The notes under the pieces: model-generated
Databases searched by the model: none
Seen by the model: only the letters and a program-made list of their open reading frames with translations
What the model was told of the DNA's origin: nothing
Position numbers and translations under genes: made by a program
From: Gammaproteobacteria bacterium
GTDB lineage: Bacteria; Pseudomonadota; Gammaproteobacteria; Pseudomonadales; Pseudohongiellaceae
Direction of reading: 5' to 3'
NCBI GenBank assembly: GCA_009692305.1
Contig: SHZK01000013.1
Location: 1-64,000 of the forward strand
DNA: 64,000 bases
In this document: positions 17,861 through 26,308 of the stretch, piece by piece
Layout of the letters: every line of letters begins with the position of its first letter
Numbering within the stretch: the first letter of the stretch is position 1

Positions 17861-18904
17861 TTACCGGCTTTGGTTAGGCGCCGGGGCAGATTGGTATAAT
17901 CTGACAGCCGCATTGTGTTCTGCCAATGTATTGGAAAACTGGTGCTCACCATTGCCCTTGGCAACGAAGTACAAAAATTCGGATGGTAGTGGATGCATGC
18001 TTGCAGTGATTGAGTCCAGACCCGCAAGCGCAATCGGGGTCGGCGGCAATGCGGGGATTCGATAGGTGTTATAGTGTGTTAGTTGTTCAAGATGTGCCCG
18101 CGTGAGATTGCCAGCATATTCCTCGCCCAGACCATAAATCACCGTTGGATCAGATTGTAACCGCATGCCGAGTTCGAGGCGCCTGACGAAAACGCCTGCG
18201 ATATGTCCGCGTTCCGCACCGAATGCCGATTCCTTTTCTATGATGGAGGCAAGTATCAAAGCCTCGTACTCCGTCGAAAAAGGCAGCGCTCCCAGTCGCT
18301 CTACCCATGCGGCACTTAACACTTCTGACAGGCGCGCGTGAGCTCTTTTCAATAGTTGCAGATCAGAAGTGCCGCTGTCATAGAAATACGTATCGGGGAA
18401 CAGCATGCCTTCGGGGTTTGAAATGTCGAGACCTAAAAGCTTTGCGATTTGTTCTGGTTCAATTCCGGTAAGCTCATGGGAAATCCTTTCTCCAGACCTG
18501 ATGGCGGCCAAAGCCTGACTGAAAGTCCAGCCTTCAACGAGAGTAATCCGGTATTGTCTGGTGTTGCCTTGCACCAGTACGCCTAAAAGCTGTTCGGGAC
18601 TAATCCCGATTGACAACTCATACTCGCCGGTTTTGATCGAGCTATCGACGCCGCGCCAGCGGCCCAGCAACGTGAAAAATCGCGGGTGTTCCAGGTACCC
18701 CGCGACTTCGAGATCACGTGCAATGCGTGACAATGAACTGCCGGCTGCAACCTCGAAGACCACGGGCTCAGTTATCGCGACAATGGGAGCTTGCAAATAC
18801 CTGATTACGTAAATGAACATCAAGCCTGCAACTAGCGCGCTGAGCAGTACAAAAAGAAGCGTGTACCGCAGCAATGATTTAGTTGGCACGGTTAATAAGT
18901 TCAT
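17861..18904 (-). CDS. mltG: Endolytic murein transglycosylase MltG (YceG-like)
   Basis: Membrane-anchored lytic transglycosylase that cuts nascent glycan strands and is thought to end their polymerisation. From ATG 18904 the 347-residue protein has one N-terminal transmembrane helix (LLFVLLSALVAGLMFIYVI), a LysM-like domain (about 45-120) and the YceG catalytic domain with the conserved Glu in ALILASIIEKESAFGAERGHIAGVF; LQSDPTVIYGLGE and NTYRIPALPPTPI follow. The frame is open to 18997, overlapping pabC, but the shorter form gives a standard signal anchor; a clear ribosome-binding site is lacking. It lies between pabC and tmk as in pseudomonads and enterics. Confidence 0.93.
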   Translation of the reverse strand: MNLLTVPTKSLLRYTLLFVLLSALVAGLMFIYVIRYLQAPIVAITEPVVFEVAAGSSLSRIARDLEVAGYLEHPRFFTLLGRWRGVDSSIKTGEYELSIGISPEQLLGVLVQGNTRQYRITLVEGWTFSQALAAIRSGERISHELTGIEPEQIAKLLGLDISNPEGMLFPDTYFYDSGTSDLQLLKRAHARLSEVLSAAWVERLGALPFSTEYEALILASIIEKESAFGAERGHIAGVFVRRLELGMRLQSDPTVIYGLGEEYAGNLTRAHLEQLTHYNTYRIPALPPTPIALAGLDSITASMHPLPSEFLYFVAKGNGEHQFSNTLAEHNAAVRLYQSAPAPNQSR

Positions 18905-18944
18905 GGTTAAACCGCATCGCCAGCTGGGTGTAGGGGCCAATGGT

Positions 18945-19704
18945 TCAAGCCTGCACACTAGCATTTCTGCACAATTTGCGCACGGGCCAGACTCCAAATA
19001 CGCTGTTACATAAAAAAAGTTCAGATGCTTCGTTTACATCTGCAAGTGACACTGCTTCAACCTGGATAGCGTGGCCGGACTCTTCGAAGCGCCCTGTCAA
19101 ATAATCAAGCATTGTACCTTTTAAACCGGCATCGCCGAGCAGCGGCGTTACCAACCTTTGCCCCACAACTAAAATGAGATTGCTTTTGGTGCCTTCAATG
19201 ACCTGTCCAGATTGGCTTAGACATAGTGCTTCATCTACAGAGTCGTCCAATGCGAAACTGGCCATTACCTGATCAAGTCGATTTAGATGCTTGATTCCAG
19301 TGAGTGCTGAATTGCTGGATAATTTGTGTTCAGAAATCCCGATACTCACCCCCATTACACGCTTTGATCAAGTAGTCATCAGGAAATGGAGAGTACCGAA
19401 GTATTCTATTGGCGGACTGTTGTTTCGGTGCGGAGTACCTTCTTCCATCTATACTACGAGTTATGATTATTTTTAATATGCCGTCAGGGGGACAGTTGTG
19501 AAGAAACTCAGCCAACTCAGTGCTCAGAGCTGCGTCATCCAATTTGATACGCAGCAGTCGGCAGGTCGATTGCAATCGCAGTAAATGTTCTGAAACCAGA
19601 ATGGGTTTTCTTGCGATTATACGAATGGTTTCGAAACATCCATCTCCGTACTGCAAACCTCGATCCCGTACAGAGATTAATTCGGTTTGCACTCCGTTGA
19701 TCAT
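18945..19704 (-). pseudogene. pabC: 4-amino-4-deoxychorismate lyase, frameshifted (may be sequencing error)
   Basis: PLP enzyme that releases pyruvate from aminodeoxychorismate to give p-aminobenzoate for folate. Two overlapping minus-strand frames encode it. The first (from ATG 19704) has INGVQTELISVRDRGLQYGDGCFETIRI and reads to about 19350. The second (to 18945) continues with GISEHKLSSNSALTGIKHLN, containing the PLP lysine in GIKHLNRLDQV, then VIEGTKSNLIL. The switch occurs at a run of five C on the plus strand (19349-19353); four would give the continuous reading ACNGVSIGISEHK. Every conserved block is intact and folate synthesis needs this step, so an assembly or sequencing indel is as likely as true loss. 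The position between fabF and mltG is canonical. Confidence 0.88.
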
Positions 19705-19746
19705 CGTTTCCAAGGAATTACCTGATCATAAGTTGAAGCAGGGAAG

Positions 19747-20991
19747 TTATTGCTCAAATCTTGAAAATATCAGACTGCCATTGGTGCCGCCAAATCCGAA
19801 CGAGTTGCTCAGCACTACTTTCAGCGCCTGATCGCGGGTGGTATGCGGAACGTAATCGAGATCACAGCTTGTATCAGGATTGTCCAGATTTATAGTTGGC
19901 GGAACGACCTGATCGCGCAGGGACAACACTGAAATTATTGCTTCGACGGCACCTGAAGCGCCTAGCAGATGACCGATCATTGACTTGCTGGAACTGACGG
20001 CAAGCTGTTTCGCATGCTCTTTAAATACTGACTTGATGGCGAGCGTTTCAGCGACATCACCAGCAAGTGTAGATGTGCCATGCGCATTGATGTAATCCAC
20101 AGCCGTCGCATCAAGTTTCGCGCTCAGCAGGGCGTTCCGCATGCAGAGTGCTGCGCCGGCGCCACCTTCTGAGGGAGCGGTCATATGGAAGGCGTCACCA
20201 CTCATGCCAAATCCGGTAAGTTCGGCGTAAATTGTGGCTCCACGCTTGCGCGCATGCTCCAATTCCTCCAGCACCATAATGCCGGCTCCGTCACTGAGTA
20301 CGAATCCATCCCGGTCCCGATCCCATGGACGACTGGCTCTGGCAGGGTCTTCATTGCGAGTGGATAACGCCCGCGCTGCGCAGAAACCGCTAAGACCAAC
20401 TGGTGATGTTGCCATCTCGGCGCCGCCTACCAGCATCACATCAGCCTGATTGTGCGTGATCATGTTTGCCGCTATACCGATATTATGGGTACCGCTTGTG
20501 CAGGCGGTTGCTATGGCAATGTTGGGCCCTTGCAAGCCAAATCGAATAGACAGGCTGCCTGCTATCATATTGATGATGGATCCAGGCACGAAGAATGGTG
20601 AAACTTTGCGCGGCCCGCTCTTTTGAATTTGCAGTGACGTTTCTTCTATACTGGTGATGCCGCCTATTCCAGATCCAATTGCCACACCGAAGCGCTCTGG
20701 ATTCCAGCTGGAGATTTCGATTCCGGAATTTTTGAAGGCCTGGACACCTGCTGCGATTCCATACTGAATAAATATGTCGAAACGGCGCGCGTCCTTGCTG
20801 TCCATATAGAGACTGCAATCGAAATCCTTTATGGAGCCGCCAAACCGCGTGCTGAAAGCAGCTGTGTCGAAATGAGAAATGGCGCTAATACCGCTAGCCC
20901 CATTCTTCAATGCCGACCAAGCCGTTTCTACATCATTGCCAACAGGAGTAATCAGTCCGAGCCCGGTTACTACTACTTTTCTGCCATTCAA
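19747..20991 (-). CDS. fabF: 3-oxoacyl-ACP synthase II (KAS II)
   Basis: Elongates acyl-ACP by condensation with malonyl-ACP. The 414-residue thiolase-fold protein has the catalytic triad of the family: Cys164 in [12 protein letters not shown], His304 in [12 protein letters not shown] and His341 in [14 protein letters not shown]; the C-terminal [11 protein letters not shown] loop is also present. The start ATG 20991 follows an AGGAG site. It is separated from acpP by a hairpin terminator at 21035-21068, so its expression probably depends on read-through. pabC follows 42 bases downstream. Confidence 0.97.
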   Translation of the reverse strand: MNGRKVVVTGLGLITPVGNDVETAWSALKNGASGISAISHFDTAAFSTRFGGSIKDFDCSLYMDSKDARRFDIFIQYGIAAGVQAFKNSGIEISSWNPERFGVAIGSGIGGITSIEETSLQIQKSGPRKVSPFFVPGSIINMIAGSLSIRFGLQGPNIAIATACTSGTHNIGIAANMITHNQADVMLVGGAEMATSPVGLSGFCAARALSTRNEDPARASRPWDRDRDGFVLSDGAGIMVLEELEHARKRGATIYAELTGFGMSGDAFHMTAPSEGGAGAALCMRNALLSAKLDATAVDYINAHGTSTLAGDVAETLAIKSVFKEHAKQLAVSSSKSMIGHLLGASGAVEAIISVLSLRDQVVPPTINLDNPDTSCDLDYVPHTTRDQALKVVLSNSFGFGGTNGSLIFSRFEQ

Positions 20992-21034
20992 TGAAGCGTT
21001 CTCCTAAGCTTGTTTTACGCTCTACAAAATAGAC

Positions 21035-21068
21035 AAAAGCTACTCCAGAATGCTCCAGAGTAGCTTTT
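21035..21068 (-). terminator. Intrinsic terminator/attenuator between acpP and fabF
   Basis: Perfect 11-bp stem AAAAGCTACTC (21035-21045) and GAGTAGCTTTT (21058-21068) with a 12-base loop; on the minus strand the stem ends in TTTT and a T-rich stretch follows. Placed after acpP, it would let the very abundant carrier protein be made from short transcripts. Confidence 0.75.
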
Positions 21069-21089
21069 ACATATTGCATCAATTAATTT

Positions 21090-21323
21090 TTACAGATGAT
21101 TGTTGATGTAGTCGCAGGCTAACTGGACAGTTGTAATCTTCTCAGCTTCTTCATCCGGAATTTCTGTTTCGAATTCTTCTTCCAAAGCCATGACCAATTC
21201 CACAGTATCTAAAGAATCAGCGCCTAAATCTTCTACAAATGAAGCAGATGGTTTTACTTCCTCTTCCTTTACGCCAAGTTGTTCGCAGACAATTTTTTTA
21301 ACGCGCTCTTCTATGCTACTCAT
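21090..21323 (-). CDS. acpP: Acyl carrier protein
   Basis: Carries growing acyl chains on a phosphopantetheine arm. The 77-residue acidic protein is nearly canonical: [16 protein letters not shown] at the N-terminus and the attachment site Ser37 in [18 protein letters not shown]. The start ATG 21323 has TAGGAG about ten bases upstream. It lies between fabG and fabF with gaps on both sides that hold hairpins, consistent with separate control of this highly expressed gene. Confidence 0.98.
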   Translation of the reverse strand: MSSIEERVKKIVCEQLGVKEEEVKPSASFVEDLGADSLDTVELVMALEEEFETEIPDEEAEKITTVQLACDYINNHL

Positions 21324-21402
21324 ATCTATTATTAGCTCCTAAAACGATGTTTCGTGCGGCAATTCTTTTAGATCTTCACTTTCAGTTTACTTGCTGTTCG
21401 AT

Positions 21403-21432
21403 CACGGCCGCAGGCATTTCTGCCTGGCCGTG
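21403..21432. repeat. GC-rich hairpin in the fabG-acpP gap
   Basis: CACGGCC-GC-AGGCA (21403-21416) pairs with TGCCTGGCCGTG (21421-21432), with a two-base bulge and a four-base loop. It lies in the 224-base gap upstream of acpP and has no T run. It could be part of the acpP leader or a processed RNA structure; its function is unknown. Confidence 0.6.
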
Positions 21433-21547
21433 TAATTCGGAGACGCAAGTTTACCTCTATTTTATGGCGATGTAATGCTTAAATTGCATATTTAACCGGT
21501 ATTGACAAACCCCGTGAAAACTCAATTACTTAGAGACGATTTCAGAA

Positions 21548-22291
21548 TTAAGACAGGTACATTCCACCGTTCACATGCAGGGTTTCACCGGTGATATATG
21601 CGCCACTTTCAGAGGCTAAAAAACCAACAACTGCAGCAATTTCCTCCGGCCTGCCAAGTCGCCCGAGTGGTATTTGTGAAAGCAGGGTTTCGGCTTGTTT
21701 TGCCGGTAAATCCCGAGTCATATCAGTTGCTATAAAACCGGGTGCCACTGCATTCACGGTGATCCCACGCGAACCGATTTCCTTCGCAAGCGAGCGTGTG
21801 AAGCCTTCGATACCAGCCTTTGATGCAGCGTAATTAGTTTGTCCTGCGTTACCGCTCGACCCGACCACGGAACTGATATTGATAATTCGTCCCCAGCGCA
21901 CTTTCGTCATTCCCCGCAAGCAGGCCTTGCAGAGTCGGTACATTGATCCCAGATTGGTATTAATCACGTCTGTCCATTCTTCTGACTTCATACGCAGCAG
22001 CAAATTATCGCGGGTAATTCCGGCGTTATTCACCAGAATCAATGGCGCTCCGAATTCGCTTTCAATCGCTGCAATAACGGTTGCCACAGATTCATCGGAG
22101 GCAACATCAACGCAATATCCCTTACCTGGGAATTGATTCGAAGCCAGGTATTCAGAAATATTGGTGGCCCCCTGTGCGCTGGTTGCAGTTCCCAATACTA
22201 TGAATCCTTGTGTACCTAATTGCAGGGCAATCGCTTTACCTATTCCGCGACTTGCGCCTGTGACCAGTGCGACCTTTGCTGCTTCATTCAT
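21548..22291 (-). CDS. fabG: 3-oxoacyl-ACP reductase
   Basis: NADPH-dependent reduction of 3-oxoacyl-ACP. The 247-residue short-chain dehydrogenase has the nucleotide-binding TGASRGIGKAIA, the NNAG motif (LVNNAGITRDNLL) and the catalytic Ser-Tyr-Lys (Ser near 141, Tyr154 and Lys158 in QTNYAASKAG); it ends in GETLHVNGGMYLS as FabG does. I chose ATG 22291; a GTG one codon upstream is also possible, since AAGGA lies nine or six bases before them. fabD is 40 bases upstream. Confidence 0.97.
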   Translation of the reverse strand: MNEAAKVALVTGASRGIGKAIALQLGTQGFIVLGTATSAQGATNISEYLASNQFPGKGYCVDVASDESVATVIAAIESEFGAPLILVNNAGITRDNLLLRMKSEEWTDVINTNLGSMYRLCKACLRGMTKVRWGRIINISSVVGSSGNAGQTNYAASKAGIEGFTRSLAKEIGSRGITVNAVAPGFIATDMTRDLPAKQAETLLSQIPLGRLGRPEEIAAVVGFLASESGAYITGETLHVNGGMYLS

Positions 22292-22331
22292 CACATTGCA
22301 TCCTTCATTATTTCAAACGGTTCACGGACCG

Positions 22332-23270
22332 CTACCCTGCCATCTCAGCAAGCGCAAAATCCAGGCTCGCGCAATCATCGCTGCCAAAACATGCCAGTTC
22401 TGGTTCGATACGCTTTACCAAGCCGCTCAAGACCTTGCCCGGGCCGCATTCCACGAGCTTGCTTATACCTGCCTTGCGAATTAGTCGAATAGAATCCACC
22501 CACTGCAGTGGTTGATATATTTGTAGAATCAGGTTTTGCCTGATGACATCAGGGTTACCACATATCTCCGCGTTTACATTTTGCACAACCGGGATAACTG
22601 CTGGCTTAAATTGTACTGTGAGTAGTACTTGTTCCAGATTATCCGCTGCCGGCTTCATTAGTGCGCAATGAGAAGGCACGCTTACATTCAATGGAATGGC
22701 GCGCTTGGCGCCAGCTTGTTTGCACAAATCCATGGCCCGGTCCACTGCAGCAGCGTTACCTGCGATTACCGTCTGCCCGGGAGCATTGAAGTTGGCCGCC
22801 GACACGATTTCATCCCCGGCAGCTTCGTCACACAATTCATTAATGCGATAGTTTTCCAGGCCCACAATGGCGGCCATTTTGCCGGCGCCGACAGGAACTG
22901 CAGACTGCATAAACTGGCCGCGCTGATGAACAACATTTACTGCGCTGGAAAAATCCAACACTCCGGCACAAACCAGAGCGGAATACTCACCCAGACTGTG
23001 TCCTGCAAGAATAGCAGGCATGCGGCCGTTGCTTTGTTGCCAGATCCGCCAAATCGAAACTGATGCTGCCAACAAAGCCGGTTGGGTTATATGTGTATGA
23101 TCCAACGAATTAGCAGGATCATTTTGCACAATGTCCCAAAGTCCAAGACCAATCTGCGCCGAGGCTTCGGCGAAGGTTTGTTCAATCACAGGGTATTTCG
23201 TTGCCAGTTCGCGCAACATCCCAAGCTTTTGCGAGCCCTGGCCTGGGAATACGAATCCAAATTTTTGCAT
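22332..23270 (-). CDS. fabD: Malonyl-CoA:ACP transacylase
   Basis: Loads malonate from CoA onto ACP. The 312-residue protein has the family entry FVFPGQGSQ, the nucleophile Ser92 in GHSLGEYSALV, the Arg-containing loop HQRGQFMQ and the catalytic His201 in VPSHCALM. Length is normal. It stands between plsX and fabG. fabH, which lies between plsX and fabD in E. coli, is absent here, as in pseudomonads. Confidence 0.97.
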   Translation of the reverse strand: MQKFGFVFPGQGSQKLGMLRELATKYPVIEQTFAEASAQIGLGLWDIVQNDPANSLDHTHITQPALLAASVSIWRIWQQSNGRMPAILAGHSLGEYSALVCAGVLDFSSAVNVVHQRGQFMQSAVPVGAGKMAAIVGLENYRINELCDEAAGDEIVSAANFNAPGQTVIAGNAAAVDRAMDLCKQAGAKRAIPLNVSVPSHCALMKPAADNLEQVLLTVQFKPAVIPVVQNVNAEICGNPDVIRQNLILQIYQPLQWVDSIRLIRKAGISKLVECGPGKVLSGLVKRIEPELACFGSDDCASLDFALAEMAG

Positions 23271-23371
23271 GACCTTACTCGGTTAGGTTTGTCTTTTTAT
23301 CTAGTGCCTCTTGGCGCGGCAGCGCCAAGTTTTCACTCAAGTTATGGCATTCAACGACTTGCTTAATCCAG

Positions 23372-24391
23372 TTATTTGACCGCCATGATTGCAGCTACTT
23401 TTTTCGCGATCAGTTGCGGTACTGCATTTTCGATTTCAACAATCCCTTGCTTGATGGCATAAGTAAAACCTTCAATTGAGGCATTGCCGTGGCTTTTAAC
23501 TATACTCCCCTGTAATCCTAGGAGACTTGCTCCATTGAATTGATGCGGATCAATTTGCGCATTGAGTCGTGTCAGCAGTGGCGCTGCAAAAATTTTTGAA
23601 ACCCGGCTGAACCAACTGCGCTTGAACTGCTCGTGCAATAGTCCCTTTACTACATTGGCAACTCCGGCACTGCATTTGATCGTAACATTGCCAACGAAGC
23701 CATCGCAGACTACGACATCGGCGTATCCTTTAAACAGTGCGTTTGCTTCGATAAATCCGACGTAATTGATGCCCGCGCATGCATTTAATAATGCTGCAGC
23801 CGCTTGCACCTCGTTGTTACCTTTGTAATATTCTGAGCCAATATTTAATAGCCCAACCCGAACTTGTTCACCCAGAAGAGACTCCGCCATAGCGGCACCC
23901 ATTACTGCAAACTCGAACAGTTGCTGGCCATCGCACTCAGGATTCGCACCTACATCCAACAAATAGCTTTGACGTGAAGCACCCGGTATGGTCGCTACCA
24001 TCGCTGGCTTCTGGATGCCTGGTATAGTCTTAAGCAAATGTCGGCCAATCATCAGCAAGGCGCCAGTATTGCCTGCACTTACCATGGCTTGTGCGGAGCC
24101 ATTTTTCACCAGCTCGACTGCCTTGTACATGGATGACTGTTTGCCACTGCGGAGCACGTTAGCGGGCTTGTCATCGTCAGTGATGACATCGATTGTGTGA
24201 ATGATGTCTACCCGTGAGCGACTGGATTGGGAAAATAAAGGCAAAAAAACGTCCATCTGGTCTTTGTCACCAACCAGATAAAGTTGCAATTCAGAATTGG
24301 TTTGCAAGGCCTGTGCGGCTGCGGGCAGTGTTACGGAAATACCACCTTCTCCACCCATAGCATCAATCGCTATGCGTTTGCCTGTACTCAA
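23372..24391 (-). CDS. plsX: Phosphate acyltransferase PlsX
   Basis: Converts acyl-ACP to acyl-phosphate for the PlsY route of phospholipid synthesis; a peripheral membrane enzyme. The 339-residue product has the PlsX signatures IAIDAMGGEGG, SAGNTGALLMIG and YLLDVGANPECDGQQLFEFA. The likely start is TTG 24391, two bases after the rpmF stop; the next ATG lies inside the conserved DAMGG motif and is too late. The rare start and weak ribosome-binding site suggest coupling to rpmF translation. Confidence 0.96.
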   Translation of the reverse strand: MSTGKRIAIDAMGGEGGISVTLPAAAQALQTNSELQLYLVGDKDQMDVFLPLFSQSSRSRVDIIHTIDVITDDDKPANVLRSGKQSSMYKAVELVKNGSAQAMVSAGNTGALLMIGRHLLKTIPGIQKPAMVATIPGASRQSYLLDVGANPECDGQQLFEFAVMGAAMAESLLGEQVRVGLLNIGSEYYKGNNEVQAAAALLNACAGINYVGFIEANALFKGYADVVVCDGFVGNVTIKCSAGVANVVKGLLHEQFKRSWFSRVSKIFAAPLLTRLNAQIDPHQFNGASLLGLQGSIVKSHGNASIEGFTYAIKQGIVEIENAVPQLIAKKVAAIMAVK

Positions 24392-24393
24392 CG

Positions 24394-24573
24394 TTAGTCT
24401 TCGCCGAGATCCAGAACTTTCCTGCCTTTATAGAACCCATCAGCTGTCACATGGTGTCTACGATGTATTTCACCTGTTGACTTGTCTGTGGATAATGTTG
24501 GTCCGCTGAGGGAGTCATGCGACCGACGCATATTCCTTCTGGAGCGGGTTACCTTGCTCTTTTGTACAGCCAT
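24394..24573 (-). CDS. rpmF: Ribosomal protein L32
   Basis: Component of the large ribosomal subunit. The 59-residue basic protein begins [20 protein letters not shown] and includes the conserved [17 protein letters not shown]. It is too short for an automatic 60-residue ORF cutoff and is easily missed. The start ATG 24573 has an AGGAGATCG site just upstream. It sits between yceD and plsX, its usual place. Confidence 0.97.
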   Translation of the reverse strand: MAVQKSKVTRSRRNMRRSHDSLSGPTLSTDKSTGEIHRRHHVTADGFYKGRKVLDLGED

Positions 24574-24603
24574 TTCGATCTCCTGATTATTCGTTCTAAA
24601 TAT

Positions 24604-25143
24604 TTAATTAGTTCTGTCTTTCGTTTGTAGTGATTTTAAAACTGCAAACGGATTCTCAGAGGCAGCAACATTGTCGTCATCGACAAGCATTCCGCTATTG
24701 CTCTGACCCAATGCGCTATTGCAGTGAGCTGATTCGTGGAAACTGACAATTGGCATACACAACATTAATTGCTCTTCCACCATACTGGCCAATTCCAGTT
24801 TGGTATCGGCACAAATCCATGGATCGAGTTCTGGATTTAACATTGCTGATTTCGATTCGTCTTTAAGCAATGCCAGCTTTATATCGTCGTGCAGGACAAT
24901 CCCTATAGGTTCCAGACAGCGCTGGCACAGTACTTCCACCTCAGCTCGTAACTTGCCTGAGATGATATGTTGCCCTGACTCATCATCGAAAAATTCCAGC
25001 TCAACACGCACACTACCCGCTTCACTGGCTAATAAGCCTCGAAACCGATCAAGTCTTGCCAATGCCACAGTTCCGGTAATGACAGCGTGCTGCTGGAAGA
25101 TTTTCCGCGTGTCTACGTATTCTGGAAGCGGGCTATCCGACAT
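24604..25143 (-). CDS. yceD: YceD family protein (DUF177), 23S rRNA accumulation protein
   Basis: Conserved small protein linked to 23S rRNA accumulation in bacteria and plastids. The 179-residue acidic product contains the family block AEVEVLCQRCLEPIGIVL with its paired cysteines, and a C-terminal ENPFAVLKSLQ tail, which is the usual ending. The start is ATG 25143; a TTG three codons upstream is an alternative. It heads the yceD-rpmF-plsX-fab series, 30 bases before rpmF. The biochemical role is not known from sequence. Confidence 0.92.
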   Translation of the reverse strand: MSDSPLPEYVDTRKIFQQHAVITGTVALARLDRFRGLLASEAGSVRVELEFFDDESGQHIISGKLRAEVEVLCQRCLEPIGIVLHDDIKLALLKDESKSAMLNPELDPWICADTKLELASMVEEQLMLCMPIVSFHESAHCNSALGQSNSGMLVDDDNVAASENPFAVLKSLQTKDRTN

Positions 25144-25229
25144 GGCGCGCAATGATAGGCGTCCATGGCAGCACTGTCAAAGATTTCTGCAATTGTTTTG
25201 GTTCCACAAAAGTATTTTATCCTCATGTT

Positions 25230-26171
25230 TTAATTGAGCTTTTCCATACCCCGCAGAATACTTTCCAGCATTTTATCGGGCGGCGCGGTTACCTCCAGCA
25301 ACTGCGATAGATGGGGCGCTCGAAAGCGGATGGCACTGGCATGCAAACAGAGTGACTTGACGCGATTCAGTTTCACATCGGTCACTCTTATCCCGTACTT
25401 GTCATCGCCAACGATCGGGCAACCTGCATATTGGCAGTGCACACGAATTTGGTGGGTACGGCCAGTGGCTGGTTTTGCTTCCACCAGCGTTGCCGTCTGG
25501 TAGTGCTGAATCACTCGAAACCTGGTCAATGCCGGCTTGCCATCGCGGGCCACCTTGACTATGCGCTCACCGGCACTGAGTTCATTCTTTAATAGTGGTG
25601 CTTCAATCTGCAACACCGAGTCAGGCCAGTGGCCCTGCACCAGCGCCAAATAGGTTTTCTCTACATTTCTTTCCTTAAGATCACTCTGGATCTGCTTCAA
25701 AAATATGGAATTCTTTGCAATCACCAAGCAGCCAGACGTGTCCCGGTCGAGGCGATGCGCCAGTTCCAACCCAGACCATTCGTGCCGCGTTTGCCGCAGT
25801 GCTTCTATGAGACCAAGCCGCACTCCAGAGCCACCATGTACTGATAATCCGGCGGGCTTATTTATGACCAGCAAGTGGTCATCCTCATACAGAATCTGAT
25901 CGACCAGAAGCTGCTGTAAACCAGGGCTCGGCTTGCCAGGTTTTTGCACCGCATCGCCAGTAAAGGGCGGGATTCTGACTTCATCACCAAGTACCAGTTT
26001 GCGTTCGGGCTTGCAGCGTTTCTTGTTAACGCGAACTTCACCACGGCGAATCAGCCAATAAACCCGTGACCTTGGCACCCCTTTCAAGCGCCGCATCAGG
26101 AAATTGTCGAGGCGCTGACCGTCTTGTGGTTCCAGCACTCGCAATAACTGCACCTTGTCGCGATTTTCCAT
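25230..26171 (-). CDS. rluC: 23S rRNA pseudouridine synthase RluC
   Basis: Isomerises specific uridines of 23S rRNA (955, 2504 and 2580 in E. coli). The 313-residue protein has an N-terminal S4 domain (RLDNFLMRRLKGVPRSRVYW), then the RluA-type catalytic domain with the active-site Asp in HRLDRDTSGCLV and the GRTHQIRVH motif. RluC rather than RluA or RluD is inferred from the S4 domain, the length and the location beside yceD-rpmF, as in many gammaproteobacteria. Confidence 0.92.
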   Translation of the reverse strand: MENRDKVQLLRVLEPQDGQRLDNFLMRRLKGVPRSRVYWLIRRGEVRVNKKRCKPERKLVLGDEVRIPPFTGDAVQKPGKPSPGLQQLLVDQILYEDDHLLVINKPAGLSVHGGSGVRLGLIEALRQTRHEWSGLELAHRLDRDTSGCLVIAKNSIFLKQIQSDLKERNVEKTYLALVQGHWPDSVLQIEAPLLKNELSAGERIVKVARDGKPALTRFRVIQHYQTATLVEAKPATGRTHQIRVHCQYAGCPIVGDDKYGIRVTDVKLNRVKSLCLHASAIRFRAPHLSQLLEVTAPPDKMLESILRGMEKLN

Positions 26172-26308
26172 GCCAGCCTCAGAATTGATATTGCAGCTCT
26201 ACTGCAGGCAGTTTAGCCTGTAGAACTGCAAAGAAGTCAGCATATTACACCAAACCATGACCGCCTTAATGGTGTACAATCCCCTCCTTTTTCGACACCT
26301 CGGTCGTG

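Noticed and set aside
23271-23371. Missing fabH between plsX and fabD as a loss event
   Set aside because: The same gene order without fabH is normal in Pseudomonas-type genomes, so this is not evidence for deletion.
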